From Ignelater luminosus (taxonomy: Eukaryota; Arthropoda; Insecta; Coleoptera; Elateridae), in contig VTPC01090413.1 of NCBI GenBank assembly GCA_011009095.1, positions 262,260-326,259 on the forward strand: a DNA stretch of 64,000 bases, read 5' to 3'. Below are positions 52,421-63,671 of the stretch, piece by piece. Made by a program: the position numbers and the translations under genes. The notes beneath the pieces were generated by a model. That model was given only the letters and a program-made list of their open reading frames with translations, was not told the origin of the DNA and searched no databases. The number at the start of each line of letters is the position of its first letter. Within the stretch, counting starts at the first letter, position 1.

Positions 52421-53041
52421 CTAGCTCAACGAGAGGATTCTGAAACTTCTACGCTGTGGCACTATGGGTATCCCATCCATAAGTTGAGCAAAATTGAATG
52501 ATAACATTTGAATGTTTGAAGGTGCGTCAGAATGATCACTTATGCGTCTCACAGAATCATAATGCGCTTTATGAAAGAACACGTGAAGTTCAGGCTCTTT
52601 GTAGTTTTTGTTAGATAGAAACGGGGAAGGGGAAAGATCATAGGGTCTTGACCGAGACGACAATTACGTTTTTTGCCCTGCTAAATGCTACAATCGCATC
52701 TTCGCCAACCCATGTCCCGTTATGCAAAAGGTTGGTAATATGGACATCTAATAAAACGTCCTCGTCCTTACTTAGAAAACCTTCGAAATCCGAAGGATGG
52801 AATTTGATGTAGGTTGCATGTTGGTTCTGATTTCCCACTAGCTAGTCACTAACTAAGTACGGAAGAGGCAGTTTCCATCTCCAATGATTGGTCTTAATTT
52901 GAGATCTAATCTTGACAGCTGCACCGTAATTTTCATTTTCCGTTGTGATCCAAGAGGTCTACATGAACCACCACGAATTGAGATTGTCGCTTTTTGATAA
53001 GTTGGCATGATAATAATTGTACCTTTAAAATTAAATTCCAA
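52421..53041 (-). pseudogene. OTU-type cysteine protease domain relic
   Basis: The catalytic cysteine box GDGNCLFR lies in the frame 53,041-52,853 (Cys codon at 52,868-52,870). After a frame change and a TAG come GNQNQHATY, DEDVLLDVHI and NGTWVGEDAIVAFSR (52,838-52,638). After another shift comes ELHVFFHKAHYDSVRR with the catalytic histidine codon at 52,562-52,564 (frame 52,663-52,421). The D-G-N-C, G-T-W-G-G-E-x-x-I-x-A and H-Y-x-S-V-R landmarks and their spacing are those of OTU deubiquitinase-like proteases. It sits directly upstream, in the same frame, of the RFX-like segment and on the same strand as the RT, which suggests a protease encoded by the retroelement rather than a host OTUD gene. 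Confidence 0.85.
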
Positions 53042-53159
53042 ACACTAGTAATACAAAACGGAACACAAAAAGAAAACACAAAACCAAAATTTTTAAAGCG
53101 AATCGGAAAATTAAATTTTAATTTAAATTTAAACTTTAATTGACTAGCCAACTACTATG

Positions 53160-56100
53160 ATTAAAAAATGTAAGTATTTTTCCTAGTCTAAATGTGACTT
53201 GATCGGTCAAATAATCCGTGGGTAAAGATATTTTAGCCTAAATTAAATGTAGTTATAACAGTGGAAAAATTAAAGTGTCCTAGTTCATTTTGAAACCAAT
53301 AGTACATCACCAAAATTTTAGGTATGTTGGAAAAAACATTTTTTGTTTGATGAACTGTGTTGATGTAAAATTGTCCATTAAACGTGCCTTCTTTACTCAA
53401 ATATTAAATTAAAATTTCTAAAGTTTTTAATGTGAAATTTAAGTAATGGACGTCTAAGATCTAGAACGTTTTGTAAAAGTGCAAGTTCTAGTAGCAATGA
53501 AGTTATCAAACTAGTTCTTTGCACAAGATCAATTTGCCCTTTAAAATACAAGACCTCCATAGCGTCTCGATAGCCCATTTCTGCGAAACGGGCAAGTAAC
53601 CTTTACAACATCTTATTTGTGATTGTGTCAGAATTAAAATTTAGCGATGTATTTATATCATTTTTGCTAGTTCCAAAAAGATAAATCTTGAACGATCTTA
53701 AAATGCATACAGTAAAAAAAGTAGTTTGTGTTTTTTATTTTTTCTTTTTGGTTTATCTTAAGACCTAGTATAGAGAAATTTATTTATTTCAAGCAATCTG
53801 TAAAATCTTTTGGTAAAAATAAACAACACAATGAATTTTCTTTTCAGTTTTTTTTTTATTATTAAAGATTTTGTTTAAAGAAATCACTAGATGGCCATAA
53901 AGGTACAACTTGCATTTTCCTTAAATAAAAGTTAAACGAATCGGAATTTATAAACTGGTAAGGTCTGGGTACTCTCACTTGAAGTTGTAACGGTCACTTT
54001 TGCTCCCGTTACATGTACTTATATTTAATCTGGGCTTTCGGAATGTACTTGTATTTTTTTGATTGTTTTCTCTGTTGGAAATATTTTTTGACAATGATGA
54101 GTTGACACTGAGAGGTTGATTAAGTGTTGTAGTTTTTCTTACTTTTGTTTAATCAATTAGTGTTGACGAACTTTTCGAATTTAATTGTGGTAGTAAGCGG
54201 AACACAGGGTATACTCCTTTTAGTCTTTAACTTAATTTTTTGCAATATGTTGAACTTTTACAGCTGCCACTTTGTTTGCTGGTTAATTTACTTCATTGGA
54301 AATCTTGTTAGCAAATTGATGAGGGTTGGATTCCGTGACTGTACATGAGATTTCAACTTAGTTATTACTTCGCAACTTTCCGCATGGTTCATCTTTGAGA
54401 TTGGGATAAGTGACCAGGTAAAATTTGGTTATGTAAATTTTTCTAGTTGTTCATTTCTCTAAAGGTTTGATTTCTGCTTTAATTGTAATTTATAATTATG
54501 TTTGTGCAAGAGTTAGAATTTCATCGGTTGCTACTTATTTCTTTGCTACTTGATCATGAGGTTGGTTATCAATAATTATACCCTCAAGTCCTCTCTGGTT
54601 TAGTTATATTTTTCTTTTATTTTTAAAAACCAAGATTTCTATCGGTGAGAGCTCTTTCCTGGGGTTTGGTGTGACGTTCCGCGCTTAGACGAGAGGCAGT
54701 GGAGCGAATTTTTTTTTTTTTTGATTTTATGTCAAACCTCAACTCAACGAGGCTTGCTTCCTGCACCTGGGAGTTGAGAGTAGCTGGCTAAAAGTGTTTT
54801 TATGACACATCAACACTTTAGTTGTTGAGGAAGGCGACTAAAAGTCATAATTTTGTTCTACTCCCGACGTTTTTTTTTCGACCCAATCTCTGCTTGGTCC
54901 ACATCTGAAACATCTGTCTACTATCCCAACATGTTCGTTGTTAAAATTTAATTTTTAATAATTTTGTTTAAAAAATTTAAATTTATTCCGCTGCTTATAA
55001 TTACAGTAGGATTAATTTTGCTTCACTTAAATGCATTCTGACGAACTCATCTTTTGCTTAACTGATTGTTTTTTATTCATAATTATTTATCGTGAATTAA
55101 AGAGAAAACTAGAGAACTTAGGAAGCGTGAGTTAAGAGGGTTTTGATTCTTTTTGTTGTTTGTTGCAGATTTTTTCCCGATTCAATTTTTTGTAGGGCTG
55201 TGAAAATTCTCGACCTAGACTACTAGTGTCTTAGTTAAACTAAAGTAAATAATAAATATATACGTGTAATGCAACGTTACGTTTCTTTGGTACGCAGGTT
55301 TGAGGACCCAACCCAATTATTCTTGAGTAGTTTCCTTGTATAACTTGATGCTTTATACAAAAGTTACATTGTGAAGCAAAATAAATATTTTATTTAGCAG
55401 TAACAATGTAAAATCCTAGAACAATAATTATTTCTAAAACAGAAAATTATTCACAATAAAATTGTTTTAATGTCTTATTCTCGTAACCTCGCAATTAACT
55501 TTCATCTTACATATTTATTAACTAACTTAGTTAATTGCTTAATAATCTATTATATTAGAAATTTTGCGTGCATTATACTTCATTGAAATAAAAAATAGAT
55601 ATACCGGAAAATAATGTTACACGAAAAAAAAAAGAAAGGACAGAACAAATAAAAGTCCAGTTATTCCCTTTGTCATGCATTTACCAGTAGTTTAAATTTC
55701 CATCGCTTTGACCCTATAGTAACTGTTCAAACAATATTGTACTATTGAGTCCCAGGACACAAATTTCAATATAGGTGGAGTTATACTATTTGTATAATTT
55801 TACAATACTCGACCGTTTCAATGGATTTGGTTTTGTTTGAGTTGTACTTTTCAGATAATACAGTTCTATAAAAAGTCATCCAACGGTAAAATCTTAACTT
55901 TCTATAACGTTTACATAAAATGGCTTTTATATTAGAAGGAAGTAACTAAATCTTGTATAATAAATGATTTTACTTAATTGTTTATAAAGTACTTACTCTT
56001 GGCAGTACGCTCAACTAAGTTTAAGTTTTTCTAAGATGATTGTTTACTTTAACATTAAACTCGCTAGAAAGTTTTACTTTTAAGTAAATCTCATTAAAGT

Positions 56101-58038
56101 GGATGTTATAGTTAACAAAATCAATAAAGGCAAACTTGAATCTTGTGAATAGTAATTTAGATTTGTAGAGGAGACTATTATTGTTAACTCGATAAATTAC
56201 TACTAATAAAGGCATATTTTCTTTTATAATTGCCTCTTATTGAATCGTCGGTACTAGAATTGGATAAACTTTGCTCCTACCTCTTCAAAACCATTTTTAA
56301 AAATATTACCTTCATTTAATAAGTTACAGGAAAAGAATATTAAGCCTAAATATCGTAAGTCAAGGTTCTTCCAAAGAGTTCTTAAGGTTTAAACAATCTT
56401 AGATATTTAAGAAAAATAAATTAGGTTTCGGAGGAAAAGGTTGCAAGCTTCAAATTGAAGAGCCTTCTTGAAACCAATCTTGTGAAAAAGCATCGAAACG
56501 TACCAACTACATAATTAATAGTAACACTTCATTTAAAGTAATTTAATAAAATGTATAGAAACGTTAGATAGTTTATTCGAGATTTAAAAAAGAGAATTAG
56601 CGACTCCATGCTATTTTGCCTAAATTCTTCCTAATACTTTTTGACGTTTTTAAGTAAAACATTTTAAATCTATACCAAGGATACAAATCAGCACGTACAA
56701 GAGATACACTAATTTCAGTTCTTAATTACAAAAGAAGCTCAACAACTTCCTATATTCGTTGAAAATAATTGCTTCACATGATAGACTAAACTTGCAAGTT
56801 CATCAAAAGTCACAAAAGTATTATTTCAGAAGAATTTGTTAAAATACAGTTAGGCATAGAAATAAGCAGAGTAAAGCCAAAAGGGAATTTGTAGATGAAC
56901 GCTGTATATTGCTCATACCAAGTTACCCAAAAACCAAAAAAACTGCACCAAGAAGATAGTTGATTTTGCTACATCCATACTAGCTGTACCCACCATGGTA
57001 GCAGTGTACTAACAATGTCATACTTAGCACTCAAGATTTAAAAAACAAACAAATGGACAATAAAGCAAATTCAATCCACTTGTGAAAACTCAAACGAAAG
57101 TTCGTTATTTTCCCTTAAAGCCAAGACTCAAAACCATAGCTAGGGGTAGGCAGAGTACACAATCGCTTAGAGGCGCAAGAATCAACGGGCACCATAAGAG
57201 CAACAAACAAAATACTTTTTACTACAATCTTGAAGCGAACTGATATTTCACAGTTGCAAATTCCTGACATAAGAAAGAAATCCGGCTATGGTTTGGTTAA
57301 CATCGTCGAGATAGAGTTGGCAGTGTTGGGTCTTGATATCCAAAATATCGAAAGTCAGGCCCCAATTTGGCTGAGAGATATCAGGATGTTTAGGTCCTTC
57401 TAGGACTTTTTATTTATTTTCATATTCCAATAATACACGGAAAAGTGCGCAAAAGAATATAAAATATCCAAGTTTAAGAGACATCGATTCCGTAAAGTTC
57501 CAGTAAGGAAATAAAGGAGTTCTTCGAATTTTAAAATCAATTTTCTTTTAAAACATTTCAGAAGCTGAATCAAGACTTACTAGGTATCCCATTTTTTTAC
57601 AGCCATACAAATATTTCTAACTACATCTATCACACGTGCCTCATGCAAACAATTGTTTTTCAAGTTGAAACTAAATTAAGAGATTCTTTAAGGTCGGCTA
57701 TGTCTCAAGATCAACTGCCTCATAGAAAACTAATCTCTATAGAGAGATTAGGATTTTTTCCTGCCAGTTTGGTATACCAGATGCATTTACAAGAGAAAGA
57801 CACTTCTTATACCTTTTTGAAGTTATTGGGTCATTTTGTACAAATTTAATAAAAAATTTAGGTTTCTAGAATTATTTTTGATCCAATTAATTTGGAGAAA
57901 AGCTTTCTGTCTGGAAGAAACATTACAGAAATTTTATTCTGTCATCTTCGTAACTACAACTCCAAAGTGCAATCTTGTTTCAGCTTGTCGATCAATCTAC
58001 ACTAGCTAGCTGCCAATCAAGGCTCGCTGAAGTGTAAT
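53160..58038. other. Gene-poor AT-rich region
   Basis: About 4.9 kb without a recognised protein. The patch 54,650-54,940 is GC-richer, contains a poly-T run, and resembles untranslated sequence of a transposon, but I could not identify it. ORFs here (for example 54,145-54,348 and 57,643-57,849) look like chance frames. Confidence 0.45.
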
Positions 58039-58445
58039 TTTTTTGTTTTTGTCTTCTTTCTTTATCCAGCTTCTTCTTGAGTTTACTGTTGGACATAAGC
58101 CTCCAAGAATTTCTGTCCTGTGCCATTTGCATCTAATTATATCTAACTCTCCTTATGTGGTCTGCCTCGATTTCTCTTGTCTTTGCGGGATCTCCATTCC
58201 AGCAATCTTTTGGTCCATCTGTCATCGCTGAGTGCTACATAGCTTGCAGATCTCCATTTTAATTTTGTTATTTTTCTATTACATCTCTATCCCTGTTCTT
58301 CTTCCTATTTCTGTGTTTCTTACATGCTTTGTGACTTTAATTCCTAGTATTGATCTCTCTATTTTCCTCTGTGATATTTTTAGTTTCTTTGCATTTGTTT
58401 TAGTGAGCGTTTAGTGTATTTGACCCGTACATTGTAACTGGCAGT
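58038..58445 (-). pseudogene. LINE polyprotein C-terminal relic
   Basis: On the minus strand, short frames read TLTKTNAKKLKISQRKIERS, then ILGIKVTKHVRNTEIGRRTG, then KITKLKWRSASYVALSDDRW and RKDKRNRGRPHK. An EAYVQQ-like end follows after a frameshift. This order (TLTK, RAMERxMLG, RNEEIRRRTG, KLKWxWAGHVAR, DDRW, KRxRGRP, EAYVQQW) is the well-known C-terminal tail of insect endonuclease-reverse-transcriptase LINEs. It is a third LINE lineage or copy in the window and lies next to a tandem repeat. It is clearly dead. Confidence 0.8.
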
Positions 58446-58499
58446 ATACACCGAATGTACAGCTTGCCTTAAGGCTCATAGGAATTTCACTGTTGACAG

Positions 58500-59735
58500 T
58501 TTATTTTTTTGTTTGGGTGTGTGAAAATACGGCAGTCAGTTATGACAAATTCCAGAATTCCTGGAGTGGAAGGCTCACGACATTAGAGTCTACAAGAAAG
58601 TTACCAAAGAAACTCGTCTAGCTACATTCGAGGCTTTTCTATGACGTAATCCCTTTGTTTGCAAAGGGCGCGGCAAGGAACAGTCTAAACTTGTTGGATA
58701 TACGTGTTTGGATATACAAGGGGTGCAGCAGCAAGTTTCCATAAACTTCAAGATTGCTTACAATTTAGAGTCTGCAAGAAAATTATCCAAAGAACACGTT
58801 TAGCTGCCAGTTAAGACTCGCAGTGGCATAATTTGTTTGTTTGGGTTTGTAAACGGTGCAGCAGTAAGTTTTGACGGATTTCATAATTTCTAGAGTTGAA
58901 GGCTCACCATATTACAATCTGCAGACAAACTACCCAAAGAACACTTTTACCAAACAGTTACGGTTCGTTGCGTTGTAGTTTCTTTCTGTGGGAATGTAAA
59001 ACGTGCGACCGTGAGTTTTGACAGATTTCAGAATTTCTTGAGTTGAAGGCTCACCATGTTACAATCTGCAGAAAAGTTGCCCAAAAAACACCTTCAACAA
59101 CCAGTTAGGCTTGTTGCGATGTAGTATCTTTGTTTGGAAGTGTAAAAGATCCAACAGTGTATTTTGACAGATTTCAAGATTACTTGAATTGAAGGCTCAC
59201 GATATTAGAGTTAGTATCAAAGGTACCAATAGAACGCGTTTGGCTGCCAGTAAAGGCTTATTGCGGTGTAATTTCTTTGTAAAATGTACGCTATTGGCAG
59301 CGAGTTTTGGCAAATTTTGGAATTCCTCCAAATAGAGACTCGCGATATTGGCATACAGAAAAGTTACGAGAAGAACACGTTCAGTTGCCAGTCAAGACTT
59401 GCAACGACATGATTTTTGTGTTGGGTACTGTAAAGTGATTTTTGACAAATTTCAAGATTCCTAGTTTCAAAAATTCACGATATTAGAATCTGCAGAGGCG
59501 TTGCCCAAAGAGTACGTCTAGCTGCCAGTCAGAGCTAGCGAGGTAACTGTTTTGTTTGGGTATGTGAAGGGTGCGACATCGGCAGTGAATTTCGAAATTT
59601 TTTAAGCTAGAGACTTATGATGTTAGTCTGCAAAAGAGTTACCGAAAGAACAAGTTTAGCTCCCAGTCAAGCGTCGCAAAACTTTAATCTTTTGGTTTGG
59701 ATCTATAAAAGATGCCACAATGAGTTTTGTCAATA
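58500..59735 (+). repeat. Degenerate tandem array, period about 140 bp
   Basis: About eight or nine diverged units follow each other. Each has a phrase like agttttgacagatttc, then gagttgaaggctcac, then atattagagtctgcag, then aaagttacccaaagaacacg and agctgccagt, and a TTTGTTTGGGT-like end. Unit starts fall near 58,722, 58,856, 59,005, 59,148, 59,286, about 59,435, 59,571 and 59,711, giving spacings of about 134-150 bp. No coding function is seen. Confidence 0.85.
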
Positions 59736-59794
59736 AAACGCAAGGCAACCTTAGGCCATCGCAGAGAGTCTGTTGAAGTGCGCATCCTTATCCA

Positions 59795-59965
59795 TATTCG
59801 TATTAGACTTAAGAAGGTTAATGGAAAGCACAGCTCAACCTGTTTTTCTAGTAAGCTTTTTTAGACGGTAAATGAAGGACAAAGTCTGATATCAGTTTGT
59901 AAGTATGCTATTTAAGAAGAGAGAAGCCCAACCCGTTTTCAAACAAAAAGAATTAATAATCGCCA
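59795..59965 (+). repeat. Short echo of the arm satellite
   Basis: The phrase agaaggttaatggaaagcac and two following diverged units (aaatgaaggacaaagtctg, agagaagcccaacccgtttt) match the sub-unit of the right-arm array at 32,850-35,830 in the same orientation. Confidence 0.5.
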
Positions 59966-60184
59966 AAAGTGGCCACATCTGTTTCTGCCAAATTCAAGCT
60001 AAACTAGCATGCCAGAGTAGAAACATTGTAGAAGAGGCGTAGCGAAGCGGAACTACAAATGTTCTCCTAAGCCTGCTCCACTTGTTCTACTGAACGTCGA
60101 GTTGCAGATCGTTTTGTCATCTTCCAAGTGCTGAAGAGAAACACTTAACTGTTTCAGAAGGGTGCATAGTTAATAATCAACTGC

Positions 60185-60755
60185 TTGATGGAACAGTCGC
60201 AGCATTATATTCAGTTAAAAAACTGCTCAATTCCAAATATATTGACTGACGAATTTAGATGTGCTAAAGCGATATTGATCTTGAGTGATGATAACACATT
60301 ACCTGGAAAACGATACTATAGAGACTCTAAAGAAGATATGCAAAATTCTTTTGTCATAAATGCAATGCAACAAAACAGAATTTTGACAAGTACGCAGTTT
60401 TAATACTGTGCTGCCAACAATCACCCCAATTTAGAGGATTGAAATTGAGACCAGGAATGGATAAGCTCAAACAACGTTTTTTAGAAAATTTTGTTTCTAA
60501 AGATCATATAAGCTATGATGAGACAATTATGAAGTACTTTAGAAGGCGCGGAAGCAAACAGTTTTATTCGTTGGAAACCCATCCGTTTTGATTTCAAAAC
60601 GTGGTTGCTTGGTCGCTAAATACTTCACACGGTTATCTCAAGCTTTGATCTCTACCAGAGAAAATCTCCTCACAGCACGGACGAGATTCAGAAACTTTTT
60701 GGCCATACAATTTCTTTTTTGATAATCCATTCACCGGGAGCCTTGAAGGGAGGGT
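60185..60755 (+). pseudogene. piggyBac-like transposase relic, central part
   Basis: Frames in order: 60,185-60,403 (GKRYYRDSKEDMQNSFVINA, MQQNRILTSTQF), a KLRPGMDKLKQRFLENFVSK segment, then HISYDETIMKYFRRRGSKQF, then after a frameshift WKPIRFDFKTWLL. This follows the piggyBac DDE_Tnp_1_7 order. The DET corresponds to the first catalytic aspartate (family D-E-S/H-M), and KPIRF is the segment after it. Stops between pieces show decay. The C-terminal relic at 63,365-63,671 is on the same strand and in the expected order, so the two may be ends of one copy with a disrupted middle. Confidence 0.82.
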
Positions 60756-61547
60756 CAAATAACAGTTGTCTTCTTCAATCGCTCTGCATTTTTGCGTAAT
60801 TTATTTGAGCAAAATCAAAGCAGTTTTTCAGCTTTTCATTTTTTGCACCTTTGCTAAATTCGCTATAACCAAAGCCAGTTGATGTGAGGTCTATGGGAAA
60901 GTTTACGTAGTTTTGCGTTGGTTATCTTTACCAGAGTCGTAGAATTCAGGGTGGATTAGCCCTCTACGTTAGAAAAGATTGTTACCCGAATAATTATGTC
61001 CCGTTTAGAAAACGACGTCTGATCTTGCCAGATGCCGTTGAACTTGGAAGGTTTTGAAACCACTTAATTTTACTCGGAAATGGTGCATTCTATGGAAACA
61101 ACGCAAGAGCAACTTTTTGTTTTAAATCGATTGCTGATTCTTAAAATAACCAGGTGTTTTCTTCCTTTTCTGTACTAATGACTCACCAAACCTTTGATTT
61201 CAGTTAGCGTTAGCCAATTGCAGTTGCTCTAAACTTTAGTAATGTTATGGTCTTTGTGGTGTGTACCTACATGCACGATATCAAAAGGTTTTTTGATTTT
61301 CAATTAGAAGTTAGTGTTACAGTTACAGGTATAAATATTTTTTACACGGATATTGGTATTTGTATGTTGATTATTCCGGCGCTTTGAAGAGACTACCAAA
61401 ATTGATAATCGTACAGTAATAGATTCGTTGTATTGCCTAGTTGGTGTAAAATGAAGGTCAACACCAATTGAGATCAGTAAATTGATGGCATTTATTATTA
61501 ATTTTTATTGTAATTTTAAGGAACTTTTATATAATTTAAAAACTAAT

Positions 61548-61735
61548 CTTCCAGTTTCCCTGCTCTTCCACTAGCCTCTCTGCTACCTTGCTGGCTTAAC
61601 TACTGGCTCATACATTCCTACCGGCTTCTACCTCTTTTGGTTTCCCTGGCGGTCTCCCTGACTCCCTACCGTCCTCTCTGCCACCCTGCCGCTCTAACTG
61701 CCGACCTCTCTACATTTCTACTCTTTTAGTTCTTT
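61548..61735 (+). repeat. Pyrimidine-rich degenerate tract
   Basis: About 190 bp consist mainly of C and T, with loosely repeated phrases such as ctaccttgctggcttaact and ctgccaccctgccgctctaa. It is much more GC-rich than its surroundings. Loose repetition of CTNCC suggests an old microsatellite expansion. Confidence 0.6.
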
Positions 61736-63257
61736 TCCAACAACTTCCCCATTTGAAAGTGTCTTAATTCTGATAGTTCCTACCGACCGTATTTTCGTTA
61801 GCAAACTATCTCTCGATCAATTAGTCATGAAAAAGCAAATTCTGCAATTCCTAGAAACATGCATATGTCCTTATGTAGAAATCTTGTCATGTAAACTACC
61901 GCTGCTCAAGCTTTCTGAGTGTTATATCTTGGCTTACCAAACCAACTTCAATTGGTCTTGTAACCAGCTTCTGTTTCTGGTGACAAGCTTTTTAGAACCT
62001 GAACAAACAAATCTAGTAGTTGACTAATTCCCTCCCATCTTTTGGCGGCCTTTATCGACATGATGGTATGAAATACGAGTCGTATTGAATTTTCTTTGTT
62101 GGAAGTCTATCTACGAATTGCTCCCCGTGTCTCTGGAAATAATCAGTCAAGATCTGATGGCATTATTGTTCTTTCCTTTTTTAAGGAAAAACTTGGATTT
62201 TTCTTAAGTCGGATTTGGTCCAAAGAAGAGATTTTCCAATCCAGTTTATCAGATGGCAGAGTTGACTTGGTATTGCTTTAGATTTCTCTATCAATTGCCA
62301 TGTCAAAAAAGAGTAACCTGAGTCTGTCATTCTCAGGTTGTTTGCGTTTCCGAGTTTGTTCAAAAATCTGAATTCTTCTTGTATTGCACGATTCAACAGA
62401 GGGAGATGTAGCAGACAAGCCAATCTTTGAGTCTTGACACAAAAATAAAAAATTTTAAATCTTATTTTCTGACAAGTTCATTGTAGGTAACACTCTATCT
62501 ACTGCAATCGTGATAGAAATGCTTCTTGGACATGGACTTCGCCTTTGTAAGAGCCACTGGATTGCACTACAGCACATCTAAAATACTTAGCGAAATTACC
62601 GTCACTTTTGCAGCTCTCGCATCCTTTCGGGAGATGCTAACTTGGAATTGAATAACCGTGGTTCATTACCTTGCAATATTTTCACAACATTACGCCCGTT
62701 TAAGTAAATGTTTACCCAAGAAACAGCGGCGCGCTTTGAATTTTTTGTGTTTTACAAATCAAAATGTTTACCTGTGCTTCTGCCTTGACTGTTGTAACAC
62801 TAAGCAACAGCATAACAGTGTAGACTATTACGCATCACTTTATCAGCGTTTTTTCTTTAAGGAGACGGCTTCACACGTCTTATATTCTTTTATTGATGAC
62901 CGTTCCTAATTGTGTAACATTATTGGCCATTTCATTAATTAGGCACGAAATTCCATCTTGTCAAAATAGTAATTATACCATATTGTCCAGGAAAAGCTTC
63001 TTTCGACAATGCTTCCCAATCTGTCCAGAAATAATCATAAAAATGTAATTTGTTATACCAGATTTTTGCAAAAACTGCTTTCTACTAGATAAATAGCAGT
63101 GCAGTTGTCTCATCTATTAATAATTATCAGCTGGGTAATTTTGTCTAGATCCAGGTCGCTGAAATTAAGGTAGGGTTTCCAGGTGCACATTTAGGTAGTT
63201 CAGAGCGGGAATCTTAGATGTTGAAGAACCTTTCATCATTATCAACATTTTTCGCCG

Positions 63258-63314
63258 TGACCCGGACATTAAAAAAGTTCTCCCGGATCCCGTAAAACCA
63301 GACTGTCCGGGTCA
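63258..63314. repeat. 57-bp hairpin with 11-bp perfect stem
   Basis: TGACCCGGACA at 63,258-63,268 is the exact reverse complement of 63,304-63,314. The loop of 35 bases is also GC-rich at its centre (tcccggatcccg). It may be a miniature element end pair or a transposon terminal structure. Confidence 0.5.
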
Positions 63315-63364
63315 TACCCTAATGAAAATGTATCAAGATCCAGAATTTCTATTAGAGGTAAAAA

Positions 63365-63671
63365 AATAAAAACTTTTGGGTACTGTATAAGAAAGCCAGG
63401 CATCAAGTGATGTTCCACAGAGAAATTGTGCAGGTGTACTTGATAAAATATAGAATCCCCGTCGAGGAGCCGGAAGACCGTCCATCAGGAGCTCTGAACA
63501 GCATAACGCTAAACAGAATTAGCGATATCAGGTATGACAGATAAGATCACGTATTGGTACCAACAGAAAGCAAACAGAAGACGGTACGCAAGAGAAAGTT
63601 TTTGTTTTTTGGAAAAAAGCTTTCCTTCTGGTGTACGAACGATGTGTAGAAATTGTAATGGCCATAATTAG
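63365..63671 (+). pseudogene. piggyBac-like transposase relic, C-terminal part
   Basis: The frame reads NFWVLYKKARHQVMFHREIV, then QVYLIKYRIP, then RISDIRYDR and a TGA, and continues DHVLVPTESKQKT. After a frameshift comes VRTMCRNCNGHN. Piggybac-family proteins of the PGBD type end this way: an AWxLYRK helix, a REIVxxYLxKY helix, an R-x-D-x-x-x-H-x-x-x-P/E strand, and a cysteine-rich zinc-binding tail (here only C-x-x-C remains). The last catalytic aspartate lies upstream of this segment and is not seen. Confidence 0.8.

Larger units (their letters stand above)
60756..63364. other. Unassigned sequence between two piggyBac pieces
   Basis: A piggyBac transposase would need only about 0.8-1 kb here, but 2.6 kb are present. 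I cannot follow the remaining catalytic residues. It contains a pyrimidine-rich tract (61,548-61,735) and a short hairpin (63,258-63,314). ORFs at 61,827-62,027, 62,181-62,423 and 62,658-62,909 match nothing I recognise. Confidence 0.45.

Noticed and set aside
54650..54940. GC-richer patch as a gene or RNA
   Set aside because: No open frame or RNA signature. It looks like transposon untranslated sequence but I could not name the element.
60940..61060. GGLALYVRKDCY-like phrase suggesting a LINE endonuclease
   Set aside because: Only one short phrase fits and nothing before or after supports the domain.
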